Below are positions 8,275 to 15,615 of a DNA stretch of 64,000 bases, piece by piece. The stretch's first letter is position 1. Every line of letters begins with the position of its first letter. The stretch covers positions 37,188 to 101,187 of the forward strand of contig CAZTVF010000001.1 in the NCBI GenBank assembly GCA_964616985.1, read 5' to 3'. The position numbers and the translations under genes were made by a program. The notes below the pieces were generated by a model that had not been told where the DNA came from, did no database searches, and saw nothing but the letters and a program-made list of their open reading frames with translations. The DNA is from CAZTVF01 sp964616985. GTDB lineage: Bacteria; Planctomycetota; Phycisphaerae; SM23-33.

Positions 8275-9240
8275 CTATCGCCATCGCCCGATCAACTCCA
8301 CCACGCCCCATCGCGCCGCGAGGCATAGGCCGGCGAACAGCAGCATCGTCGCGAGCATCAGGGAGTTGGCCCAGACGATGTGTCGCGGGGCGACGTCGGT
8401 GAGGGCGTCGCCGATGGTCGGCTTGTCCAGCGGCTCGCCATTGTAGTAGTTCCGCCCGCCGAGTTGAACGCCCAGCGCGCCGGCCATCGCGGCCTCGGGG
8501 AAGCCCGCGTTGGGGCTCTCATGTTTGCGGGCGTCGCGGGCGAGCACGCGGAAGCTGTCGGCTGCGCGGCGGCCGAGCAGCGCGGCGGCAGCGGCCATCA
8601 GGGGGCCGGTGAGGCGGGCGGGGACATAGTTGGCCAGGTCGTCCAGGCGTGCCGCCGCCCAGCCGAAGTAGAAGTACCGGTCGTCCTTGTAGCCGAACAT
8701 GGAGTCCAGCGTGTTGATCGCGCGGTACGCCATCGCCCCGGCGGGGCCAAAGAGGACGGCGAAGAAGATCGGGGCGGTCACTCCGTCGACCGTGCTCTCG
8801 GCGACGCTCTCGACGGCGGCGCGGGAGACGCCCGCGGCGTCCAGGGCGGCGGTGTCGCGGCCGACGATCATGGCCACGCACCGGCGGGCGAGCGGGAGGT
8901 CGTCCCTATGCAGTGCCGCGAAGACGGCCAGGCTGTGGCCGGCGAGGTCGCGTGCGGCGATGGTGGTGTAGATGATGACGATGGAGACGACGTCGCTGGC
9001 GAGCGGGTGGGCCAGGACAGCGAGTCGCACCGCGCCCCAGGCGGCGGCCGCCGAGGCGCCGACGATGACGATCTCGGCCAGCACGCCCGCGAGGCGCAGG
9101 TGGGGGATGAGCCGCCGCGTCGCCTTCTCGACCGCGGGGGCAAACGCCCCGATCGCCCGCACCGGGTGCGGCAGCCATCGCGGATCGCCGATCAGCAGGT
9201 CCAGGGCGATGGCGAGAAGTATTTGGTATTCCAGTCGCAT
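8275..9240 (-). CDS. cbiB: Adenosylcobinamide-phosphate synthase
   Basis: A 321-residue integral membrane protein of the CbiB/CobD family, which joins aminopropanol (phosphate) to adenosylcobyric acid. Family hallmarks are DLLIGDPRWLPHPVRAIG near the N-terminus, VGRDTAALDAAGVSRAAVES in the middle, ESTVDGVTAPIFFAVLFGPAGAM, NTLDSMFGYKDDRY, and NAGFPEAAMAGALGVQLGG. I start at the ATG of MRLEYQ (9238-9240); the longer frame reads through a repeat element. It lies in the cobalamin operon between cobS and cobO. Confidence 0.95.
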   Translation of the reverse strand: MRLEYQILLAIALDLLIGDPRWLPHPVRAIGAFAPAVEKATRRLIPHLRLAGVLAEIVIVGASAAAAWGAVRLAVLAHPLASDVVSIVIIYTTIAARDLAGHSLAVFAALHRDDLPLARRCVAMIVGRDTAALDAAGVSRAAVESVAESTVDGVTAPIFFAVLFGPAGAMAYRAINTLDSMFGYKDDRYFYFGWAAARLDDLANYVPARLTGPLMAAAAALLGRRAADSFRVLARDARKHESPNAGFPEAAMAGALGVQLGGRNYYNGEPLDKPTIGDALTDVAPRHIVWANSLMLATMLLFAGLCLAARWGVVELIGRWR

Positions 9241-9278
9241 CGATTGTCCAAGGTCAAAAGGTTCGCTGCAAAAGCTTT

Positions 9279-9512
9279 CACCACAAAGGGCGCAAAGAAC
9301 ACGAAGGTAAAGAGCTTCGCCTGCTCTGGAGTGCAACCAGACGCATTGGTGGCGGCTTGTCCGTTCGGCGCTGTTCGGCTGCGCGCCAAGATCGAACAGC
9401 GCCGAACGGGCAAGCCGCCATCCGACTCGAGTCACAAACGCCCGCGCATCGAGCTTTTGCCCGATAGCGGCCTCTTACCTTTATGTTCTTTGCGTCCTTT
9501 GTGGTGAAAAAA
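9279..9512. repeat. Composite element inside the cobalamin operon, family A core
   Basis: The left arm TTTCACCACAAAGGGCGCAA and onward (9278-9310) is mirrored by the right arm ending TCCTTTGTGGTGAAAA (9478-9511). The core palindrome, arms 9351-9375 and 9394-9419, is the TTCGGCGCTGTT family also seen near 3054 and 19779. It fills the cobS-cbiB gap. Confidence 0.85.
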
Positions 9513-9513
9513 C

Positions 9514-10254
9514 TCAGACCGACAAACAGACCAGCACCGTCGCCTCGACGAGTTCGCACGTGGCGCCGAGGGTGTCGCCTGTGGCGCCGCCGATCTTGCG
9601 GCGGCACTGCAGGGCGAAGAGCATCGTCACCAGCAGGGCGAGGACGGCGGCGACGACGCCCGCGCGCCCGGCCACCACCAGGGCGGCCGAGGCCAGCACC
9701 GCCACCGATAGCCCCGCGGCGGCGACTGAACGCTGGCGGTAGAAGATGCTGCCCAGCCCGCCCTCGGGGCGCGCGTAGGGCAACAGCGTCATCGCGACGA
9801 CCATCATGCATCGCCCGCCCAGCACGGCCAGGCCCGCGGCGGCCCATGGCCCCGCTCGGCCGGGGCCGAAGGTGGAGGCCAAAGCGGCGAACTTCACCAG
9901 CAGCACGCAGACGATGGCGATCACGCCCATCGCCCCGACGTGGCTGTCCTTCATGATCTCCAGGATCCGCTCGCGCGGGCGGCTGGACAGGAAGCCGTCG
10001 GCGGTGTCGCTGAGGCCGTCGAGGTGGAAGCCGCCCGACACCGCCGCCAGCAGGATCACCGTCAGCGCCGCCGTCAGCACGGGCGACAGCACCAGCCCCA
10101 GCAGCCAGGCCATCGCCGCGATGACGGCCCCGGCCAGCAGGCCCACCAGCGGGAACCACGGCTTGCAGCCGACGATGTCGGCCTCGGCCGTGCCCAGCGT
10201 GCCGGGCACGGGGACGATCGTGAGGAACCGGATGGCGGCGAGGAAGCTTTTCAT
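9514..10254 (-). CDS. cobS: Adenosylcobinamide-GDP ribazoletransferase (cobalamin synthase)
   Basis: A 246-residue membrane enzyme that joins alpha-ribazole to adenosylcobinamide-GDP, the last assembly step of cobalamin. It shows the family pattern AAIRFLTIVPVPG at the N-terminus, FPLVGLLAGAV, GGFHLDGLSDTADGFLSSR with the Asp-rich catalytic motif near residues 75-93, RILEIMKDSHVGAMG, and five or six hydrophobic segments. It follows cobT by 12 bases. Confidence 0.96.
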   Translation of the reverse strand: MKSFLAAIRFLTIVPVPGTLGTAEADIVGCKPWFPLVGLLAGAVIAAMAWLLGLVLSPVLTAALTVILLAAVSGGFHLDGLSDTADGFLSSRPRERILEIMKDSHVGAMGVIAIVCVLLVKFAALASTFGPGRAGPWAAAGLAVLGGRCMMVVAMTLLPYARPEGGLGSIFYRQRSVAAAGLSVAVLASAALVVAGRAGVVAAVLALLVTMLFALQCRRKIGGATGDTLGATCELVEATVLVCLSV

Positions 10255-10266
10255 GGGTTCGCTGTC

Positions 10267-11331
10267 CTATTTGTCGGCCTTGGAGACTGAGGCTTCCTCG
10301 AAGGTCGCGACCTCGCTGAGGACTCGGACGGCGGCTTCGATGAGGTTGAAGGCCAGGGCCGCGCCGGTGCCTTCGCCCAGGCGTAGGTTGAGGTCCAGCA
10401 GCGGCCACTTGCCCAGGAATTCCTGCATCGCGCGGTGGCCCTGCTCGACGCTGCGGTGCGCGGCGATCATATAGTCCTTGGCGGCCGGGGCCAGCGAGGC
10501 GGCGATCAGCGCGCCGGCCGTCGAGATGAAGCCATCCACCACGACGGGCTTCTTCTGGGCGGCAGCGCCCAGGATGAGCCCGGCGATGCCGCCGCTCTCG
10601 AATCCGCCGACCTTGGCCAGCACGTCCAGGCCGTCGCGCTTATCGGGCTGGTTCAGCGCGATCGCCTTCTCAATGACGCTCACCTTGTGCAGCAGCTGCG
10701 CGTCGTTGATGCCCGTGCCGCGGCCGGTCACCTGCGAAACCGGCACGCCTGTCAGCACGGCCACGATGGCGGTGGAGGGCGTGGTGTTGCCGATGCCCAT
10801 GTCGCCGGTGCCGAACATGTCGGTGTCCTTGCCCAGTTGCATGGCCACTTCGATGCCGGCTTCGACCGATCGCCGCGCCTGCTCCTTCGTCATCGCCGGG
10901 CCCTTGGCCATGTTGGCCGTGCCGGGGGCGACGCGTTTGGAGATGATCTTGCCGGCCGTCGCCAGGGCGGAGAGGTCGCCAGCGACGCCCATGTCCACGA
11001 CGTGCACCGCGGCCCCGGCCAGGCGGGCCAGGGCGTTGATGCCCGCGCCGCCGGCGATGAAGTTGAACACCATCTGGGGCGTGACTTCCTGGGGGTAGAG
11101 GCTGACGCCCTCGGCCACCACGCCGTGGTCGCCGGCCATCGTGACGACGGCCTTGCGGGCGACGGCGGGGCGGAGGCTGCGGGTCATTCCGGCCAGGTCC
11201 AGCGCCAGGTCCATCAGGCGTCCCAGGGCCCAGTGGGGCATGGTCAGGGCGTCGAGGCGGGCCTTGGCCTTGTCGCGTGAGGCGTTGTCCTGGGGCACGA
11301 TCTGCGCGAGGGTCGATTCAAGCAAGCTCAT
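10267..11331 (-). CDS. cobT: Nicotinate-nucleotide--dimethylbenzimidazole phosphoribosyltransferase
   Basis: A 354-residue CobT that makes alpha-ribazole phosphate for the lower ligand of cobalamin. Diagnostic stretches are TMAGDHGVVAEGVSLYPQEV, the GDMGIGNTTPSTAI motif, and the C-terminal LRLGEGTGAALA holding the catalytic glutamate. Length and order agree with the family. Its start overlaps the end of cobU by 14 bases. There is no bluB or corrin-ring gene in the window, so this operon covers only the late steps. Confidence 0.97.
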   Translation of the reverse strand: MSLLESTLAQIVPQDNASRDKAKARLDALTMPHWALGRLMDLALDLAGMTRSLRPAVARKAVVTMAGDHGVVAEGVSLYPQEVTPQMVFNFIAGGAGINALARLAGAAVHVVDMGVAGDLSALATAGKIISKRVAPGTANMAKGPAMTKEQARRSVEAGIEVAMQLGKDTDMFGTGDMGIGNTTPSTAIVAVLTGVPVSQVTGRGTGINDAQLLHKVSVIEKAIALNQPDKRDGLDVLAKVGGFESGGIAGLILGAAAQKKPVVVDGFISTAGALIAASLAPAAKDYMIAAHRSVEQGHRAMQEFLGKWPLLDLNLRLGEGTGAALAFNLIEAAVRVLSEVATFEEASVSKADK

Positions 11332-11878
11332 CGGGGCTACCTTTCAGATGCAATGGGATTCCGCAGGTCACCAAGGTCACGGCGTTGGCGCCGGCGGCAA
11401 GGGTCTGGTTGCAGCGACCGACGAGGTCGCGGTATCGGCGGGCGAGGGCATTCTCGGGCACGATGCCCATGCCCACTTCGTTGGTCACAAACAGGATCGT
11501 GCCGCCGCGCTGGGCGCAGGCGGCGAGGATCTCCCGCGTTCGAGCAGCCACCTGCTCTTCGCCGACGGGCGGCTGGTGGGCCTGCTCGGCCGCGTACATG
11601 AGGTTGTTGATCCACAGCGTGAGGCAGTCCACCAGCAGCACGGGGATGTCCGTGCGTGCGGCGATGACGCGGGCGAGGTCCAGAGGCTCCTCGATCGTCT
11701 GCCACGTGCCCGCAGCCCGCGCGAGCTGGTGTTTGAGGATCCGCTGCCGCATCTCCTCGTCGACGACGGGGCACGTGGCGATGAACGCCCGCAGCCCCGG
11801 AAGCGACTCGGCCAGCCGCTGGGCATACCCGCTCTTGCCCGATCGGCTGCCGCCGGTGATGAGGTGTACTCTAGACAA
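11318..11878 (-). CDS. cobU: Adenosylcobinamide kinase / adenosylcobinamide-phosphate guanylyltransferase
   Basis: A 186-residue CobU/CobP. The P-loop GGSRSGKSGYAQRLA lies at the very N-terminus, LLVDCLTLWINNLM carries the Walker B region, and FVTNEVGMGIVPENALARRY is the conserved late block. The enzyme phosphorylates and then guanylylates adenosylcobinamide. I place the start at a TTG (11876-11878), preceded by GGAGG six bases upstream, which gives MSRVHLITGG; the longer ATG frame adds 25 residues encoded by a repeat element and lacks family similarity. Confidence 0.93.
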   Translation of the reverse strand: MSRVHLITGGSRSGKSGYAQRLAESLPGLRAFIATCPVVDEEMRQRILKHQLARAAGTWQTIEEPLDLARVIAARTDIPVLLVDCLTLWINNLMYAAEQAHQPPVGEEQVAARTREILAACAQRGGTILFVTNEVGMGIVPENALARRYRDLVGRCNQTLAAGANAVTLVTCGIPLHLKGSPDELA

Positions 11879-11898
11879 GGGATCCCTCCAGTGGGACG

Positions 11899-12085
11899 GG
11901 GGGAAGGTAATAGGGAATAGGGCATAGGGTATAGGGGAAGAGCTTGCATGCACCGAGAGATGGCAATCGCTCGCTTTTCTGCGCTGTTGGCGACGTCACA
12001 GAAGATTGGACGGCGTCCAAAGGTGAGCGATTGCACTGCATTTCCCTGGTCCCGGATCCCTGCACCCTATGACCTTCCCTTCCTC
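11899..12085. repeat. Composite element inside the cobalamin operon, family B core
   Basis: The left arm is a 7-bp array GGGAATA, GGGCATA, GGGTATA (11905-11936). The core has arms GGCAATCGCTCGCTTTTC (from 11962) and GGTGAGCGATTGCAC (to 12036), a diverged copy of the 8118-8191 palindrome. A weaker right arm (CACCCTATGACCTTCCCTTC) ends at about 12085. It fills the cobC-cobU gap. Confidence 0.78.
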
Positions 12086-12700
12086 TCACGCGATTCCCTC
12101 CAGGTGCGAACAATCGTTCAACCCCGCCAGCACGCCCTTGCCGTCGAAGACGTTCAGCGTGCTGATGGAGGCGGGGGCGGCGTCGAAGAGGAGGTAGTTT
12201 CGCGGGCTCAGGCCCAGCAGGCAACAGATGATCGTGCGGACCACGCCGCCGTGCGTGATGACCAGCGCCTCGCGGGCCTCGGCGGCGGCGAGGCACGCTG
12301 CCGACCGCTGCACGCGCTGGACGAAGTGGCCGATGCTCTCGCCGCCGGGGAAGCGGAAGTCGTCGCGATATTGGGCCCAGCGGTCGACGGCGGCGGGGCT
12401 GCGGCGGGCTATTTCTTCGAATCGCATGCCTTCCCAGCGGCCGAAGTCGATCTCGCGGAGGTCGTCGTTGAACTGCACCTTGGCGCCGCAGGCCTTGGCG
12501 ACGATGCGGGCGGTTTGTGCGGCCCGCTTCATCGGGCTGGCGATGATTGTCGCGGGGGCAGCTTTTGCCAGCCGAACGCCCAGGGCAGCCGCTTGGCGTC
12601 TGCCCAGCGGCGACAGCGGCGCGTCGGTGCTGCCGACGAACGCGCCAGCGAAGCGAGGCGCCACCAGGGCATGTCGCACCAGCAGCAGACGATTGGCCAT
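12086..12700 (-). CDS. cobC: Alpha-ribazole phosphatase-like histidine phosphatase
   Basis: A 204-residue histidine phosphatase. The catalytic motif is LLVRHALVAP (phosphoacceptor His at residue 10), the acidic residue lies in LREIDFGRWEG, and the second His in VITHGG. Its place as first gene of the cobalamin operon, directly behind the riboswitch, supports the CobC role (dephosphorylating alpha-ribazole phosphate); by sequence alone it could be any phosphoglycerate-mutase-like phosphatase. The ATG at 12698-12700 has GGAG five bases upstream. Confidence 0.85.
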   Translation of the reverse strand: MANRLLLVRHALVAPRFAGAFVGSTDAPLSPLGRRQAAALGVRLAKAAPATIIASPMKRAAQTARIVAKACGAKVQFNDDLREIDFGRWEGMRFEEIARRSPAAVDRWAQYRDDFRFPGGESIGHFVQRVQRSAACLAAAEAREALVITHGGVVRTIICCLLGLSPRNYLLFDAAPASISTLNVFDGKGVLAGLNDCSHLEGIA

Positions 12701-12819
12701 GATCGCTCCAAAAGGCGGCCGGATGTGGACGCACCCGCTCCGCCCTGCCAAAAGGCAGGGAGTGCCCGGAGAAAGCGAAACGCTCCTGGCCCTTCCCGCG
12801 AAGGTACCCGCCCTCAGGC

Positions 12820-12965
12820 GAGTGTTTTGGTGTCCTGACTTCCGGATCATCCTACAGGCCGCGACCTTCCTGCCCGAAGGCAGTGGCCGTCGTGCGGCGT
12901 TCGTTCCCGGTCACAGTGGCGGGGCCGTGCTGGAATTTCACCAGCTTCCCAGTCGCAGATGACAG
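12820..12965 (-). ncRNA. Cobalamin riboswitch
   Basis: On the minus strand the leader shows the cobalamin aptamer blocks in order: GGGAAGCTGGTGAAATTCC, AGCACGGCCCCGCCACTGTG, GGCCACTGCC, GGGCAGGAAGG and the B12 box CCGGAAGTCAGGACACC (about 12829-12845). It is followed by a hairpin CCCTGCCTTTTGGCAGGG at 12744-12761 that could act as the expression platform. It lies about 120 bases upstream of cobC. Confidence 0.95.
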
Positions 12966-13134
12966 TACAATCGCCACGGGAAACGGTCAAGTGATTTTGA
13001 AAACGCTCCCGGGCGGGCTCCGCCATCAGGCCAGGGCCGCGGCTATGATCTTCTATCGCGGATGGGCGCCGACGCCGCTTCGCCGTATCGCCCGACCCAT
13101 AGACATGAGATAATGCCGACCAAAGGAGCGAACT

Positions 13135-14079
13135 ATGAAGAAGTGGATCATCCGGATTCTCGTCTCGGTGGTGGTACTGCTGATCGTCGCCGTCGGCGTG
13201 GCCTGGGCCATGGTGGACTCCATCGCCAAGACGGCCGTCGTCAAGGGCGGCACATACGCCACCGGCACGACTAGCACAATCGACTCGCTGACGCTAAGCC
13301 TTCTCAAGGGCCAGTTGACCCTGAATGACTTGGTGATCGAGAACCCCAAGGGGCCCGGTTTTGCCGCGCCCTTTGCGTTCAAGATGGGGCGTTTCGACCT
13401 GAAGCTCACGCCCAAGAGCCTGTTGAGCGACACGGTGTTGGTGCAGGATTTTGCCATTGAGGGCATGGAAGTCTACATCGAGCAGAAGGGCGCGGACAAC
13501 AACCTCTCGATCATCATCAAGCACATTCAGCAGTTGGGCGGCCCCAAGGCCTCGGCGCCGGCAGAGCCCCGGCCCACGGCGGCGCCCACCGCCACCCCCG
13601 GTTCCCCGGCCGCCCCGGGCGACGAGGACTCAAAGATCCGCATCAAGGCCGACCGCCTGCTCATCAAGGGCGTCGTCGCGCATGTGAAGACGCCGCTGCC
13701 GGGTCAAGCGGGGAATATCACGATCAATGTCCCCACGATCGAGATGCTCAACCTCAGCACCGCCGACGGCAAGGGCCTGACCATTGCCGAGATCGCCGGG
13801 CGGATCCTGCCGGCGGTCGTCCAGGGCGTGATCGAGAACGGCAAGGGGCTCATCCCCGCCGACATGGCCGCACTTCTGACGACGGATATCGCCGCCGCCC
13901 GCCAGCGCCTGGGCGATGTGACGAAGTCGATCACCAATCTAAAGGTCGATGCCAACACATTGAAGATCGACGCCAACTCCCTGCCCGCCGACGCCAACCT
14001 TCTCAAGAGCCTCCCCAAAGACCCGCTCAAGGACCTCCCGAAGAACCCGCTCAAGGGCCTTTTGGACGGGAACAGGTGA
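13135..14079 (+). CDS. AsmA-like envelope protein
   Basis: A 314-residue protein with one N-terminal membrane helix (residues 4-28) followed by a beta-rich exported domain. The stretch GTTSTIDSLTLSLLKGQLTL, then NDLVIENPKGPGF, then FDLKLTPKSLLSDTVLVQDF is the pattern seen at the start of AsmA/DUF748 proteins, bridge-like envelope proteins linked to lipid transport. It is short for the family and has a Pro/Ala/Thr linker (about residues 143-163) and a tail with repeated LPKDPLKDLPKNPLKGLL. A good AAAGGAG lies before the ATG. Role in envelope lipid handling is inferred from the family. Confidence 0.65.
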   Translation: MKKWIIRILVSVVVLLIVAVGVAWAMVDSIAKTAVVKGGTYATGTTSTIDSLTLSLLKGQLTLNDLVIENPKGPGFAAPFAFKMGRFDLKLTPKSLLSDTVLVQDFAIEGMEVYIEQKGADNNLSIIIKHIQQLGGPKASAPAEPRPTAAPTATPGSPAAPGDEDSKIRIKADRLLIKGVVAHVKTPLPGQAGNITINVPTIEMLNLSTADGKGLTIAEIAGRILPAVVQGVIENGKGLIPADMAALLTTDIAAARQRLGDVTKSITNLKVDANTLKIDANSLPADANLLKSLPKDPLKDLPKNPLKGLLDGNR

Positions 14080-14088
14080 TGATTGACC

Positions 14089-14937
14089 TCATGCAAGCTT
14101 CTGCGCCTGCATTAGAAAGAAGTCGCGGGTCCAGAGGTCCAGCGAGGGTAGTTCGTTGGGCTTGACGAAGGCCCGAACATCCTCGCGAGCCTGCTTCCAA
14201 TCGATGGTGTTGATCTTCGCCAGGAGGTGTTCCAGGCACCAGGCACGATCCGCGTGTACGCCCGCGGTCCTCCAAGGTCCCATCTGGTCAAGGGCCGAGG
14301 AGAGCAATGCGTAGTTGGGTGGCGTCCGGCGGGCCGTGTACCAGATGAAGTCGTACCAGTCGCGGCCCTTGAGGTACTGCCGGCAAAGCAGGGCGTGAAG
14401 TTTTCCGGCAAAGAGACTGGGTAGACCGAAAACGCAGATAGCGGAAGGGAACGGGAAGTCCAGGTACCTGATCTCGAAGGCGGCACCGGCGGGCGGGTTG
14501 GTGTCCACCTCGAACTTGATCCGAAGCTTGCGGAGCGGCCCCGAGTCCGGCTTGTAGTTCAGTTGCAGCAGCTTGCCCAGCGAGTCATCCTTGACGAAGG
14601 CCAGATGAACCGCTTGCTCCAGCTTCGAACGATCATCGATCTCGATCCCATAGCCGTAGGCGGCCAGCTCCTGGGCGATGCTCAGCAGGTAAGGCTTCAG
14701 CGAGAAGTCAGCCGCAGGCCTCTGAAAGGCGAAGTCCAGATCTTCGGAGAAACGGTTCAGCCCATGGAAGACGCGCAGGCAGGTGCCGCCCTGGAATCCG
14801 GCCTTCTGAAAGAAGTCCGTGCGTCCCAGGGCCGCCAGCGTGATCTCCTGCGTGATCTCGCGAAGAGCCTGTTCCTCTTCCAGGGTGGACCGGCACCCGT
14901 AGCCGTCCAGACGGTCCTGAATGATTTTGACGCTCAT
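14089..14937 (-). CDS. AbiEii-type nucleotidyltransferase toxin
   Basis: A 282-residue protein of the AbiEii family (PF08843). The nucleotidyltransferase core is visible as FQGGTCLRVFHGLNRFSEDL followed by DF, with the Gly pair and the SEDLDF metal-binding acidic pair at about residues 50-70; FAGKLHALLCRQYLKGRDWYD near residue 180 is also family-typical. In AbiE type IV systems the toxin blocks growth, often as phage defence. The ATG at 14935-14937 overlaps the upstream antitoxin stop by four bases, showing translational coupling. Confidence 0.88.
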   Translation of the reverse strand: MSVKIIQDRLDGYGCRSTLEEEQALREITQEITLAALGRTDFFQKAGFQGGTCLRVFHGLNRFSEDLDFAFQRPAADFSLKPYLLSIAQELAAYGYGIEIDDRSKLEQAVHLAFVKDDSLGKLLQLNYKPDSGPLRKLRIKFEVDTNPPAGAAFEIRYLDFPFPSAICVFGLPSLFAGKLHALLCRQYLKGRDWYDFIWYTARRTPPNYALLSSALDQMGPWRTAGVHADRAWCLEHLLAKINTIDWKQAREDVRAFVKPNELPSLDLWTRDFFLMQAQKLA

Positions 14938-15560
14938 GGGTGTAAGTCCTTTCGCACTCCGGCCAGGAATCGCCGCACGCGGAGGGATGAGTAGTTCAGC
15001 AGCAACGCGTCGCACGCCGAGACATCGAGGGAGGCCAACACGACCTCGTCAATCCGCAGACTCTCGACGGCCGGGGCGAGGGTGCGCCACTGTTCGCTAT
15101 GGACATAAACGTAATCAGCCAGCGCCTTCAGTGGCGACGCCATCAGGACTCCCCCGGCTGTGCGGCCGACCTCGGTGTAGAACACGCGCTGTGGGACGCG
15201 GACGAACGAGAGAACCCCCCCCGGCGTGTTGAACTGGCGCGAACGATCCATCGATACGCTCGTCACCGAGTATACCGCCTCGGGAATCCAACCGTGATAG
15301 GACAAGGCGCTCTGCAGGCTGACGTAGCTTGGCCCATAGACCCGCTGGGCCAGCACAAACGGGTCCATCTTTCCCCGCATGTAGCGCACCGCCAGGCAAT
15401 AAAGGCCGCGGTGGATCCGCACCACCTCGCCGCGGGCGAGGGCTCGCCGAAGCAGGGCGAACTGGCGATCCGCACTGCCGCCGACCCAGCAGGCAACTTC
15501 CGGCCGGGTGAAGATGCCTTGCCCTGTCTTCTCCAATACGATTTCCGTTAGCCGCTGCAT
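14934..15560 (-). CDS. AbiEi-type antitoxin / transcriptional repressor
   Basis: A 208-residue protein with an N-terminal winged-helix domain (GIFTRPEVACWVGGSADRQF, then ALARGEVVRIHRGLYCL) and a C-terminal domain including YGPSYVSLQSALSYHGWIPE and SPLKALADYVYV. This is the AbiEi layout (PF13338 plus C-terminal domain), where the protein both neutralises AbiEii and represses its own operon. The start codon lies only six bases after a strong -10 box with an operator palindrome, so the mRNA may be leaderless. Overlaps the toxin gene by ATGA. Confidence 0.85.
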   Translation of the reverse strand: MQRLTEIVLEKTGQGIFTRPEVACWVGGSADRQFALLRRALARGEVVRIHRGLYCLAVRYMRGKMDPFVLAQRVYGPSYVSLQSALSYHGWIPEAVYSVTSVSMDRSRQFNTPGGVLSFVRVPQRVFYTEVGRTAGGVLMASPLKALADYVYVHSEQWRTLAPAVESLRIDEVVLASLDVSACDALLLNYSSLRVRRFLAGVRKDLHP

Positions 15561-15566
15561 ATTTGT

Positions 15567-15595
15567 ATGATACTGTCATTATTCGACAGTTTCAA
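15567..15595 (-). promoter_or_regulatory. AbiE promoter with embedded operator palindrome
   Basis: On the minus strand, TTGAAA (15590-15595), 17-base spacer, TATCAT (15567-15572). The perfect inverted repeat ACTGTC-N7-GACAGT (15572-15590) fills the spacer exactly, an ideal position for a repressor to block RNA polymerase. The start codon follows the -10 box by six bases. Confidence 0.8.
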
Positions 15596-15615
15596 ACAAA
15601 TACATGAACAGTGCA

